6,734 nucleotides of DNA from NCBI GenBank assembly GCA_937907495.1, contig CALESS010000040.1, positions 1-6,734 on the forward strand, in the 5' to 3' direction. This DNA comes from an uncultured Anaerolineaceae bacterium. Lineage in GTDB: Bacteria; Chloroflexota; Anaerolineae; Anaerolineales; Anaerolineaceae. Positions 1-6,545 of the stretch are shown piece after piece. The position numbers and the translations under genes were made by a program. The stretch's first letter is position 1. Each line of letters starts with the position of its first letter. The notes under the pieces are model-generated. The model saw nothing but the letters and a program-made list of their open reading frames with translations. It ran no database searches and was not told where the DNA came from.

Positions 1-1
1 T

Positions 2-2377
2 TACGACGCCACCAACAAAGATTTGATGTATGCGCAAAAAACCGGCGAGGTTTGGTCGCTCCACACCGTGGATGGGGTGAACAGCGTGGGGGCGAGTTCC
101 TCCCTGGAGATAGACAGCGCCGGTCGCAGCCACATCATCTATTCAGATTACACTACCTATCCGAATTTTAAGCATGCCTGGCAGGATGGCTCCGATTGGA
201 GTTTTGAATCCTTTGAAACGGATAGCGGCACATTCAATGGGGGTGGAAATTTCTCGTTGGAAATCTTGCCCGGTGATTCCCTGCATGTGGCTTATTCACA
301 TGCCAGCTATACGGGTTTGACGCTTTCGCGCGTCGGCGTGCGCTATGCCACCAAAGCGGTGGGCGGCGAATGGTCGGAAGAAGAATTAACTTATTACAGC
401 GGAAGCACCAGCATCCTTTCCAACCTGCACCTGGATATGGCCCCCAATCAACAGCCGGGAATCGTATACGCCTACAATGTTGGAACGACAAGCGCAAACA
501 CCATTATTCCCGTGTGGATCAAAGGTGTAACCTGGGGCGTTTCCCTCTTGCAGGCAGATTACTTCCCCACCGCTTTCATCTTTGATCAAAAAGGGAACTA
601 CCATTTCTCCAACTTTTCCGGCAAGTGGGGAATTTATGAGATGAAATACGGCTTTCGCAAGATGGTTTACCCGGTTTCCGGCACCGTCACCAACCGGGCC
701 GGGCAGGGGATTGCCGGGGTGAGCATCTCCAACTCCGCGGGGGGAAATCCGGTCAACACGGATGCCACTGGCGGTTTCACCATCAACCTGGAGGCAGGCG
801 CTCAAACCCTGACTGCCCGCAAAGAGGGTCTGGGGTTTGTTAAAGCCAGCCAACGCATCGCCAATGGGGCAACATTCAGCGGAACGGTGCAATTCATCAC
901 CAGCGATTATGGCCCCAACCCGCCACCTTTTCTGCATCCGCCGGTGAACAGTTACAGTGGTCAGCCCGTGGAAGCCTTCCTGCAGGATACAGATAGCAAA
1001 GGAAGAATAAACTCCTGGTTTGATCACCGCTACCCCGTGGGGGGCAATGATCCCAAATTGAGTTTGAATGTCCTCTATTCCATCGAAGACCCGCGGATCG
1101 CTTATAAGTATCGCAACCACGATGGGATTGATTTGATTCCCGACTCCGTCTTGAGCGCCCAAAAACAGCCGGAAAAAATCTTCCCGGCCGCGGATGGTGT
1201 GGTGGTGAAAATTGACAGCGAGCCGCATGGTTTTGGAAATTTTGTGGTGCTTAAACATGAAGTTGGCAGCAACCCGACCCTGGTCTATTACACGCTCTAT
1301 GGTCACCTGGCCTCGATCAATCCTTTGATGCAGCCAACTTTCCCGGTGGACAGGGAAAACCCGGATCATTTCATTGGCATTCTTGGCAATACTGGCAAAT
1401 CCAGCGGCGCTCACTTGCATTTTGGCGTTTATCGGGATGGCGGAGATGGCGTCTATACCCCTGGAAATGAAAAACCCGTGGATCCCTTCGGCTGGCTGCG
1501 CAAGAATATTCCCGATCCCAACGTCCAAGACCTGGGCGGTGCGCCCAGCGTCGAACTGTTCATAGAGCTTGCACCAGCCCAGGAGCAGATGGAGGGTGGT
1601 TACGGCGGCAGCCTGCAGGATGAGGCCTTCTGCCGGGTGGATTTGAAACCGGGCTTCTTCAGCGGGCTGGTGCAGTTCAATCTCCAGCGCATTGCCGGGC
1701 CGGCCCCAGCCCAGGGTTTGCGCGGCCTGGGGATCACCTACTGGCTGGACCTGCTCACCGGATTCCAGAACCCCGCCGGGCTACCCGGGAAAGGGGAGGG
1801 GGATCAGCCGTTGGAGGTCGTTTTAAGCTACGACCCGGCTGCACTGGCGCACCTGGATGAAAGCCAGCTTACCATTTTGCAGTGGGATGAAGTGAGCCTG
1901 GTGTGGACCCCTCTGCCCTCCACGCTGGATACGGTTGAGCATACGGTGACAGCCCACCCCGGTACGCATGGCATCTTTGATTTGCAGGCGCCGTTGCTCT
2001 GCCCGGGGGATGAGTTGGAGATCAACGATCATTCGTTTACCGCCACACCCATCACCACCCAGGAAGATATCACCCTCCAGGTATTGGATGCCCCCCAGGA
2101 TGAAGATTGGTATGGTTTTGAACTCTTGGCCGGGCAGGGGATTCACCTGGAAGTTACAGATCTTGCAGGAGGAGTGCAGCCCATGCTGGAAGTGCTGGAT
2201 GCGGAGGGCGATGTTGCGGCCTCTGGCAGTACCAGCCTGGCCTGGAATGCCCCGCTGGATGGGCTGTACTTCCTGCGGGTCTCGCCTGCCGAGGGCAGCG
2301 CAACCGGCTGCCTGGCGGTGTATTCGCTGCATTTTATCCAGCCGCTCAAGGTCTACATCCCGCTCCTGATGCGCTGA
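2..2377 (+). CDS. Exported multidomain M23 (LytM-type) metallopeptidase, 5'-truncated by the window
   Basis: The frame is open from base 2 and reads YDATNKDLMYAQ across the first possible TTG/ATG starts (23 and 26), so the start and any signal peptide lie left of the window. Residues below count from the TTG at 23. Residues 1-211 show about four degenerate 45-55-residue units with YA/W-x-G-W and LHVAYS-like cores, resembling a beta-propeller. Residues 217-290 resemble a carboxypeptidase-regulatory-like beta sandwich (SGTVTNRAGQGIAGVSI). Residues 360-490 are a peptidase M23 domain with the full zinc/catalytic set: H366-x3-D370, H428 (YGHL) and H464-L-H466 (HLHFG). Such domains cut peptidoglycan cross-links or other glycine-rich peptides; the substrate here is unknown. 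Residues 510-655 are an unassigned beta-rich linker. Residues 660-774 look like a PPC (pre-peptidase C-terminal) domain, with C660 and C763 possibly forming a disulphide. The protein ends VYIPLLMR. It is probably secreted or surface-bound. It is convergent with metK and shares its terminator. Confidence 0.88.
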   Translation, partial: YDATNKDLMYAQKTGEVWSLHTVDGVNSVGASSSLEIDSAGRSHIIYSDYTTYPNFKHAWQDGSDWSFESFETDSGTFNGGGNFSLEILPGDSLHVAYSHASYTGLTLSRVGVRYATKAVGGEWSEEELTYYSGSTSILSNLHLDMAPNQQPGIVYAYNVGTTSANTIIPVWIKGVTWGVSLLQADYFPTAFIFDQKGNYHFSNFSGKWGIYEMKYGFRKMVYPVSGTVTNRAGQGIAGVSISNSAGGNPVNTDATGGFTINLEAGAQTLTARKEGLGFVKASQRIANGATFSGTVQFITSDYGPNPPPFLHPPVNSYSGQPVEAFLQDTDSKGRINSWFDHRYPVGGNDPKLSLNVLYSIEDPRIAYKYRNHDGIDLIPDSVLSAQKQPEKIFPAADGVVVKIDSEPHGFGNFVVLKHEVGSNPTLVYYTLYGHLASINPLMQPTFPVDRENPDHFIGILGNTGKSSGAHLHFGVYRDGGDGVYTPGNEKPVDPFGWLRKNIPDPNVQDLGGAPSVELFIELAPAQEQMEGGYGGSLQDEAFCRVDLKPGFFSGLVQFNLQRIAGPAPAQGLRGLGITYWLDLLTGFQNPAGLPGKGEGDQPLEVVLSYDPAALAHLDESQLTILQWDEVSLVWTPLPSTLDTVEHTVTAHPGTHGIFDLQAPLLCPGDELEINDHSFTATPITTQEDITLQVLDAPQDEDWYGFELLAGQGIHLEVTDLAGGVQPMLEVLDAEGDVAASGSTSLAWNAPLDGLYFLRVSPAEGSATGCLAVYSLHFIQPLKVYIPLLMR

Positions 2378-2446
2378 TCGAGGGAAACCCTATGCCGGGT
2401 GGTATTTGTCCCCCGCCCGGCCGGACTCTGCTCATTTTCAGGTAAA

Positions 2447-2487
2447 AAAACCACCCGAAAGGTCTGGCCGACCCTGCGGGTGGTTTT
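2447..2487. terminator. Bidirectional intrinsic terminator between the M23 gene and metK
   Basis: A perfect 11-bp inverted repeat, AAAACCACCCG at 2447-2457 and CGGGTGGTTTT at 2477-2487, encloses a 19-base loop. On the minus strand the hairpin is followed by an uninterrupted T run (complement of the A run 2444-2450), 27 bases past the metK stop, so it suits metK best. On the plus strand the stem ends in four T's, so it can also serve the M23 gene. A second GC-rich inverted repeat (2394-2402 with 2413-2421, one G-U pair) lies just after the M23 stop and may help stop plus-strand transcription. Confidence 0.85.
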
Positions 2488-2513
2488 GATAAACGGTTCC
2501 AAGCGCGGCGGGT

Positions 2514-3722
2514 TTACAGCCCCGCAGCCGAGCGTAAAATATCCGCCCGATCAGTGCGCTCCCAGGTCAAATCCAGGTCGTCCCGGCCAAAGTGACCGTA
2601 GGCCGCCGTCTGGCGGTAGATGGGCCGGCGCAGGTCCAGGTCGTGGATGATGGCGCCCGGCCGCAGATCAAACACCTGCGGAATGAGGGCGGCGATTTTC
2701 TCGTCATCAATGGCGCCGGTGCCGAATGTTTCCACATTGATGCTCAAGGGGTGGGCTACGCCGATGGCATAGGCCAACTGGATCTCGCAGCGTTTGGCAA
2801 GGCCAGCCGCCACGATGTTCTTGGCCACCCAGCGCGCCGCATAGGCTGCGGAGCGATCCACTTTCGTCGGGTCTTTACCGCTGAAAGCGCCGCCGCCATG
2901 CCGTCCCATGCCGCCGTAGGTATCTACAATAATCTTGCGCCCGGTGACGCCGGCATCGCCCATGGGGCCGCCAATTACGAAGCGCCCGGTGGGGTTGACG
3001 AAGACCTTCAGGTTGCGGTCCACCATTTCTTCTGGCAGGATGGGGTTGATGACGTGTTCGAAGACGCCTTCGGTAATTTCTGCATGGCTCACTTCCGGTG
3101 CATGTTGGGTGCTGACGAGTACGGTATCAATCCGCTTGGGGCGGCCATATTCGTACTGCACTGTCACCTGGGTCTTGCCATCCGGGCGCAGCCAGGGCAA
3201 ACCATTGGCCTTGCGCACATCGGACATGCGCCGCGCCATTTTGTGGGCCAGGTAGATGGGCATCGGCATCAGGGTTGGCGTTTCATCGCAGGCAAAGCCG
3301 AACATCATGCCCTGGTCACCGGCGCCAATTTCATCGTAACCGTTCTGCTTCTCGCCGCCTTTGGCTTCCAGCGAATGGTTGACGCCCATGGCGATATCCC
3401 CGGATTGGTTGCAGATGGCTACCTGCACGGCGCAGGTGTTGCCATCAAACCCTTTGCTGCTGTCGTCGTAGCCGATATCTTTGACAACTTTGCGCACCAA
3501 TTGATCAAACTCCACAAAGCCGCGGGTGGTGATCTCACCGAGCACCATCACGAAACCGGTTTTGGTGGCTGCCTCGCAGGCCACCCTGGAGTAGGGGTCC
3601 TGCTCCAGGCAGGCATCCAGCACGGCATCGCTTACCTGGTCGCAAAGTTTGTCCGGGTGGCCTTCGGTTACCGATTCGGAAGTGAACAGGTAATGGGCCG
3701 AATTCATAAACGTGTTGCTCAT
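2514..3722 (-). CDS. metK: S-adenosylmethionine synthetase (methionine adenosyltransferase)
   Basis: MetK makes S-adenosylmethionine, phosphate and diphosphate from methionine and ATP in the cytosol; it is the cell's main methyl-donor supply. The protein is 402 residues, normal for the family. The ATP-binding GHPDK is at residues 21-25, the first family signature [12 protein letters not shown] at 133-144, and the glycine-rich second signature GGGAFSGKD at 276-284, followed by PTKVDRS. The start is set by a GGAGG at 3728-3732, five bases before the ATG at 3720-3722. An in-frame ATG at 3732-3734 overlaps this Shine-Dalgarno and would add only MEVL, so I reject it. The gene has its own promoter and a SAM-I riboswitch leader upstream, and an intrinsic terminator downstream. 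I see no missing catalytic motif and no frameshift. Confidence 0.98.
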   Translation of the reverse strand: MSNTFMNSAHYLFTSESVTEGHPDKLCDQVSDAVLDACLEQDPYSRVACEAATKTGFVMVLGEITTRGFVEFDQLVRKVVKDIGYDDSSKGFDGNTCAVQVAICNQSGDIAMGVNHSLEAKGGEKQNGYDEIGAGDQGMMFGFACDETPTLMPMPIYLAHKMARRMSDVRKANGLPWLRPDGKTQVTVQYEYGRPKRIDTVLVSTQHAPEVSHAEITEGVFEHVINPILPEEMVDRNLKVFVNPTGRFVIGGPMGDAGVTGRKIIVDTYGGMGRHGGGAFSGKDPTKVDRSAAYAARWVAKNIVAAGLAKRCEIQLAYAIGVAHPLSINVETFGTGAIDDEKIAALIPQVFDLRPGAIIHDLDLRRPIYRQTAAYGHFGRDDLDLTWERTDRADILRSAAGL

Positions 3723-3727
3723 CAATA

Positions 3728-3732
3728 CCTCC
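3728..3732 (-). promoter_or_regulatory. metK ribosome binding site
   Basis: GGAGG on the minus strand, followed by TATTG and then ATG. It decides the metK start at 3722 over the upstream in-frame ATG at 3734, whose G is the first base of this motif. It lies just after the T-rich tail of the riboswitch terminator, so attenuated transcripts would end before or at it. Confidence 0.85.
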
Positions 3733-3734
3733 AT

Positions 3735-3771
3735 AAAATAGAAAATGCCCCATCCGGTTAAGAGAGGGGCA
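3735..3771 (-). terminator. Riboswitch-controlled intrinsic terminator of metK leader
   Basis: On the minus strand TGCCCC (3771-3766) and GGGGCA (3751-3746) form a GC-rich 6-bp stem with a 14-base loop, followed at once by TTTTCTATTTT. This is the expression platform of the SAM riboswitch. The alternative pairing is also visible. GAGGGCA (3791-3785), which overlaps the 3' strand of riboswitch helix P1, can pair with TGCCC-C-TC (3771-3764) with one bulged C. That antiterminator would destroy the terminator stem when SAM is absent. Confidence 0.85.
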
Positions 3772-3788
3772 ATTCAGTGCAAGCTGCC

Positions 3789-3897
3789 CTCCTATCTTCC
3801 AGAAACTTCTGCCGGAATTGGCACCTTGGGTAAGATGGGAATCACCCTGGTTGCCGAGGCTTCATCGGGCCGGTCCCTCCGCCTCTCTGGATAAGAG
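3789..3897 (-). ncRNA. SAM-I (S-box) riboswitch aptamer, metK leader
   Basis: Read on the minus strand, this has the S-box consensus elements in order. CTCTTATC (3897-3890) pairs with GATAGGAG (3796-3789) as P1 with one G-U pair. AGAGGCGGAGGGACCGGCCC and GATGAAGCCTC follow as P2 with its kink-turn. Then comes GGCAACC, P3 (ACC and GGGTGA pairing with TTACCC and GGT), the conserved GGTGCCAATTCC (3825-3814), and a P4 hairpin CAGA-AGTT-TCTG. SAM-I aptamers bind S-adenosylmethionine and stabilise P1. Here that would release the terminator at 3735-3771 and stop transcription before metK, giving direct end-product control. The aptamer is 109 bases, within the usual size range, and I see no disrupted core element. 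Confidence 0.96.
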
Positions 3898-3922
3898 CGC
3901 CTTTGTAAGGCTATGTTCTGGG

Positions 3923-3951
3923 ATGGTATCACATTAAATAGTGAATGTCAA
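3923..3951 (-). promoter_or_regulatory. Predicted sigma-70-type promoter of metK
   Basis: On the minus strand there is a perfect -35 TTGACA (3951-3946), a 17-base spacer, and a -10 TACCAT (3928-3923) preceded by TGA, which fits an extended -10. Transcription would start near 3916, about 20 bases before the riboswitch P1. The -35 lies inside the last codons (Leu-Thr) of the upstream DinB-like gene, whose stop is at 3934-3936. Confidence 0.75.
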
Positions 3952-4524
3952 AGGCTTTTGCCTAAGGGCGCGGGCCTGTTTGACCAAATCGTCATAATGC
4001 AGTTGGTCGTGGTAGATGCCTATTTGCAGGGTGTTGATCAGGTTAAACACGCCGATCATCGGGTCATACAGGAAAATATTCCCCAGCAGGGCTTCATCCT
4101 TGCCGGTGTAAAATTCCCGCATCTTCACATGGATTTTGAGGGTTTCGGTTTTCAGTTGCTCCAAAGAGACCGGTTTGCTGGCATTATATTTCGGCGTCCA
4201 GAGGAACCCCACCCACATGGGGAAGCTTTTACGGCGGTAGACGTCGTCAATCTCGGTTGCGTAGGGGCGATTTCGGCGGCGGCGACCGTACCAGCTGAAA
4301 AATCTCCAGGCAAAGGTCGCAAAGGAGAAGAAACTATCCAGCACCAGGCAATTGTGGTTGAGGATTTCCCCGATGCTCCACTCGCCCGGGGCGGGGTGCT
4401 GCCAGATTTGCTCTGCGCTCAACCCGGCGCAGGCAACAAAGGCAGCTTCGCGCTGCGCATCGAGCTGGTCGAGGTAGCGGCTGACGACGGGGGGTGGTGT
4501 TTGGTCCAGGGGTTCAGTTGCCAT
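3934..4524 (-). CDS. DinB-like (DinB/YfiT superfamily) putative metal-binding protein
   Basis: A 196-residue helical protein of the DinB-like superfamily, which are four-helix bundles with a three-histidine metal site. The N-terminal helix leads to WSIGEILNHN and the C-terminal helix carries YHDQLHYDDL. Counting from the ATG at 4524, the likely ligands are H57, H172 and H176 (HxxxH). Relatives include bacillithiol-dependent transferases and many proteins of unknown role, so no reaction can be named. It is cytosolic, with no signal peptide seen. AGGA (4532-4529) sits four bases before the ATG at 4524. An in-frame ATG at 4545 would add seven residues but has no visible Shine-Dalgarno. It is upstream of metK on the same strand, yet metK has its own promoter, so co-regulation is not implied. 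Its own upstream region is the 17-bp repeat array. Confidence 0.8.
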   Translation of the reverse strand: MATEPLDQTPPPVVSRYLDQLDAQREAAFVACAGLSAEQIWQHPAPGEWSIGEILNHNCLVLDSFFSFATFAWRFFSWYGRRRRNRPYATEIDDVYRRKSFPMWVGFLWTPKYNASKPVSLEQLKTETLKIHVKMREFYTGKDEALLGNIFLYDPMIGVFNLINTLQIGIYHDQLHYDDLVKQARALRQKPLTFTI

Positions 4525-4584
4525 ATTGTCCTGCGAAAAAGCCATCGGGATGCATCGCGAACGTTCTCACTCGTTTATTTTCCA

Positions 4585-4711
4585 AACAAGGGTATTATCC
4601 GAACAAGGGTATTATCCGAACAAGGGTATTATCTGAACAAGGGTATTATCTGAACAAGGGTATTATCCGAACAAGGGTATTATCCGAACAAGGGTATTAT
4701 CCGAACAAGGG
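4585..4711. repeat. 17-bp tandem repeat array (7 full copies plus partial)
   Basis: The unit is AACAAGGGTATTATCCG. Seven contiguous copies occupy 4585-4601, 4602-4618, 4619-4635, 4636-4652, 4653-4669, 4670-4686 and 4687-4703, followed by a partial copy that becomes the left arm of the palindrome at 4702-4729. Copies 3 and 4 share one C-to-T change (ATCTG for ATCCG); the others are identical. The period is not a multiple of three, so it encodes no in-phase peptide repeat, and both strands look non-coding. It lies between the ABC permease and the DinB-like gene and occupies most of the latter's upstream region. Confidence 0.97.
4594..4623 (-). promoter_or_regulatory. Possible promoter of the DinB-like gene formed by two adjacent 17-bp repeats
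   Basis: On the minus strand TTGTTC (4623-4618), an 18-base spacer and GATAAT (4599-4594) resemble -35 and -10 boxes. Transcription would start near 4587, about 60 bases before the DinB-like start. Because the boxes come from neighbouring repeat units, the same pair recurs every 17 bases along the array. The -10 is good (5 of 6); the -35 matches only TTG of TTGACA. This is inference from sequence alone. Confidence 0.35.
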
Positions 4712-4729
4712 GTTTAAACCCCTTGTTCG
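4702..4729. repeat. Perfect 28-bp palindrome at the end of the tandem array
   Basis: CGAACAAGGGGTTT followed directly by its exact reverse complement AAACCCCTTGTTCG. The left arm carries the same CGAACAAGGG as the tandem units, so the palindrome is one repeat half-site joined head to head with an inverted copy. As RNA it would form a strong hairpin in either direction, 41 bases after the ABC permease stop. No T run follows on either strand, so it is not a standard intrinsic terminator. It might instead protect the 3' end, or be a dimer binding site. Confidence 0.9.
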
Positions 4730-4769
4730 AGTTGGCCCCACAACCTTCTTCATCACCTGGTGCAACGGC

Positions 4770-5510
4770 TCACCCGTTCTCAATCAGCTTTGCGCGTTGG
4801 AAGCGGCTGCGAGCAACCACCAGCAAGGCCAGGTTGGCAAGCAGCAGGAAGCCGGTCAACCCCAGCAGGGCGGTATTCAGGCGGATGCCGGCGAGCGATT
4901 GCAGAATCGGCCCGGTAAAGCTGGCAGGCAGGAGCTGTAAACCCAGAATGGGCACGAAATACAGGACCAGCATCACAATGGAGAGCTGCTGATAGGCGGA
5001 GCGGGCGGTGGGGGCGCGCAGGGAAACCAGCACGCCTACCAGGGCGATCATCAGGCAGCCGAGGAAAGCCAGGATCATGCCAAACACCAGCCGATCGAGT
5101 GGGTAGAAGGCGAACCCGGCCCCCGGATGTGCCAGGTTGACCGAGATGGCGCCCAGGAACATGCTCACCAATGCCATGCTCCAACCGTAGGCAACCGAAG
5201 CCCCAACCTTGCCGAACAAAATGGCATTGTCCGATAACCGGCTGGCGAGCAGGGTCTCCAGGGTATGCCGCTCCCGTTCCCCGGCAAAGGCATCGGTCAC
5301 CATGCCCAACACCAGGAAGATCGGCAACCAGGCCCAGATCAGCATCGTCACCGGGCTGTTGAACCAATCCCGCCCGGATTGCAGCGGGATGAAGATGCCA
5401 ACCACCCCCACCACCAATAGCAGGTTGAAGACACCGGTGCGGCTGCTGGAGCGTTGCAGGAAGATTTCCTTCCACTCTTTCCAAATCAGGGTGAAAATAT
5501 CTGCGATCAT
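4770..5510 (-). CDS. ABC-2 type transporter permease
   Basis: A 246-residue integral membrane protein and the likely partner of the ATPase encoded just upstream. Hydrophobic segments that can span the membrane lie near residues 28-42, 55-72, 102-125, 141-165, 176-195 and 214-233, giving the usual six for this family. Between the second and third is DAFAGERERHTLETLLASRLS (73-93), the typical ABC-2 permease segment that contacts the ATPase. The start overlaps the ATPase stop (ATGA, 5507-5510). It is preceded by GGAGG (5522-5518) seven bases upstream, inside the last codons of the ATPase gene, which indicates translational coupling and a two-gene operon. The transporter is probably an exporter; the cargo cannot be told from sequence (drug, lipid, ion or peptide are all possible). 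Confidence 0.93.
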   Translation of the reverse strand: MIADIFTLIWKEWKEIFLQRSSSRTGVFNLLLVVGVVGIFIPLQSGRDWFNSPVTMLIWAWLPIFLVLGMVTDAFAGERERHTLETLLASRLSDNAILFGKVGASVAYGWSMALVSMFLGAISVNLAHPGAGFAFYPLDRLVFGMILAFLGCLMIALVGVLVSLRAPTARSAYQQLSIVMLVLYFVPILGLQLLPASFTGPILQSLAGIRLNTALLGLTGFLLLANLALLVVARSRFQRAKLIENG

Positions 5511-6442
5511 TCTTGTTCCTCCTTCATCAGCGAGAGGAAGACTTCCTCCAGGTTGGCCGCGCCTTTGCGCACTTCGTCAATCTGTACGCCCAACCCGGCC
5601 AGGAAAGGCACCAGCGGGGCTGAATCTGCTCCTACGGCCAGGCTGATGAGAAGGTGCTGGTCGTGCTGTTCCACTGCTGCCACTTCCGGGCGTTGACGCA
5701 GGCGGGCGAGGGCCTCTTCTGAAAAGCCCCGCCCAACCACCTCCAGTTTTCCGCCGCCGCGGGCCAGGCGCAGGGTATCCGGCGATCCGACCGAGAGCAG
5801 GCGGCCATCCCGGATCACCGCCACCTGGTCGCAGAGTTTTTCGGCTTCGGTGAGGTTGTGGGTGGTCAGGAAAACGGTCACCCCCTGGCGGCGGGCCAGG
5901 TTGGCCAGGTCATCCCGCAGGGCGGCAGCCGCCACGGGGTCCAACCCGGCGGTGGGTTCATCCAGGAAGATCAGCTTGGGCTGGTGGAGCAGGGCGCGGG
6001 CCACGGCCAGCTTTTGCTTCATGCCGCGGCTCCACTGGCTGACGTTATCCTTGCGCCGCTCCCACAAGGCCAGGGATTGCAGCAGGGTCTGGATACGCTC
6101 TTTGCGCTGGGCGGCCGGGATGCGCCAGACGCGGCCGTAGAATTCCAGGTTGTCCTCGGCGGTCATGCGCTCGTACAGGCCGGTATGTTCCAGCAGGGCG
6201 CCGCAGTTCAGTCGGATTTCATCTGCCTGGGTCTGGGTATCAAAGCCCAGCACGCTGGCGTTGCCGCTGGTGGGCAGCAGCAGGCCCAGCAGCAGGCGGA
6301 TGGTGGTGGTTTTCCCGGAGCCGTTGGGGCCTAAAAAGCCAAAAATGCTTCCGGCGGGGACATCAAAGGTGATCCCGTCCACGGCACGCACATCGGCGAA
6401 GGTGCGGGTCAGGCTGCGGGTTTGGATGGCAAAATGATCCAT
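5507..6442 (-). CDS. ABC transporter ATP-binding protein (ABC-2/NatA-CcmA-like)
   Basis: A 311-residue cytosolic ATPase that would power the permease encoded next to it. Walker A is GPNGSGKT at 38-45, Walker B LIFLDEPTAGLDP at 157-169, and the switch histidine is H195 (TTHN). The signature region reads SQWSRGMKQK at 135-144, the SxGM form common in ABC-2 export ATPases rather than LSGGQ. The Q-loop glutamine is replaced (LLEHTGLY at 83-90), also seen in BcrA-like members. Residues 230-305 form the usual C-terminal extension ending in LEEVFLSLM. I chose the ATG at 6440-6442 because family similarity begins there (FAIQTRSLTRTF). The frame stays open to an ATG at 6532, but that extension looks non-family and runs through the presumed promoter. 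The Shine-Dalgarno is weak (GGAT). It is first in the operon, 114 bases from the nearest clear CRISPR repeat. Confidence 0.94.
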   Translation of the reverse strand: MDHFAIQTRSLTRTFADVRAVDGITFDVPAGSIFGFLGPNGSGKTTTIRLLLGLLLPTSGNASVLGFDTQTQADEIRLNCGALLEHTGLYERMTAEDNLEFYGRVWRIPAAQRKERIQTLLQSLALWERRKDNVSQWSRGMKQKLAVARALLHQPKLIFLDEPTAGLDPVAAAALRDDLANLARRQGVTVFLTTHNLTEAEKLCDQVAVIRDGRLLSVGSPDTLRLARGGGKLEVVGRGFSEEALARLRQRPEVAAVEQHDQHLLISLAVGADSAPLVPFLAGLGVQIDEVRKGAANLEEVFLSLMKEEQE

Positions 6443-6482
6443 GAGATTATCCGATTCAGGTTGAAGTGAGAACGATCTGTCT

Positions 6483-6511
6483 ATTTTCAGCCGCTTTTGG
6501 GCTGCTGTCAA
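6483..6511 (-). promoter_or_regulatory. Possible promoter of the ABC transporter operon
   Basis: On the minus strand a perfect -35 TTGACA (6511-6506), a 17-base spacer and a -10 GAAAAT (6488-6483, 4 of 6 to TATAAT). It lies about 40 bases before the ATPase start. The -35 directly abuts a segment resembling the end of a CRISPR repeat (6512-6523). A weak hairpin (CAGCC at 6488-6492 with GGCTG at 6500-6504) sits in the spacer. Confidence 0.5.
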
Positions 6512-6527
6512 GCGGGGAGCGATGTAA

Positions 6528-6545
6528 CACAATCTTGAGATTGTG
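6528..6545. repeat. Short inverted repeat between the CRISPR end and the ABC operon
   Basis: CACAATCT-TG-AGATTGTG is an 8-bp perfect inverted repeat preceded by TGTAA. On the minus strand it lies downstream of the CRISPR array and is followed by TTAC only, so it is at best a weak terminator. Its form closely follows the hairpin in the adjacent spacer at 6602-6622. Confidence 0.8.

Noticed and set aside
386..1528. Long minus-strand open frame (380 codons) opposite the M23 protein
   Set aside because: It overlaps the M23 catalytic region on the other strand and its translation resembles no family. It is a shadow frame.
2399..2650. Small plus-strand open frame after the M23 gene
   Set aside because: It runs through the bidirectional terminator and into antisense metK. 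Composition is low in hydrophobic residues and no ribosome binding site is clear.
2592..3761. Long plus-strand open frame (389 codons) across metK
   Set aside because: It is antisense to the unmistakable metK over nearly its whole length and has no recognisable domain. Long antisense frames are expected in GC-rich coding DNA.
3913..4653. Plus-strand open frame through the DinB-like gene and the tandem repeats
   Set aside because: It lies opposite the DinB-like gene and reads the 17-bp repeat as a changing peptide. No family likeness and no ribosome binding site.
4585..4729. Iteron-type replication origin
   Set aside because: 17-bp direct repeats next to an inverted repeat recall plasmid iterons, but there is no Rep gene, no clear AT-rich unwinding region, and the surroundings are chromosomal housekeeping genes.
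4702..4729. Standard intrinsic terminator for the ABC operon
   Set aside because: The hairpin is strong, but neither side has the T run that such a terminator needs. I list it as a palindrome of unknown role.
4494..4940. Plus-strand open frame across the repeats and palindrome into the permease
   Set aside because: The 17-bp period shifts the frame each unit, so no protein repeat results, and the 3' half is antisense to the ABC permease.
6443..6532. N-terminal extension of the ABC ATPase to the ATG at 6532
   Set aside because: The extra 30 residues do not look like the family and would be encoded by the promoter and hairpin region. Family similarity begins right after the ATG at 6442.
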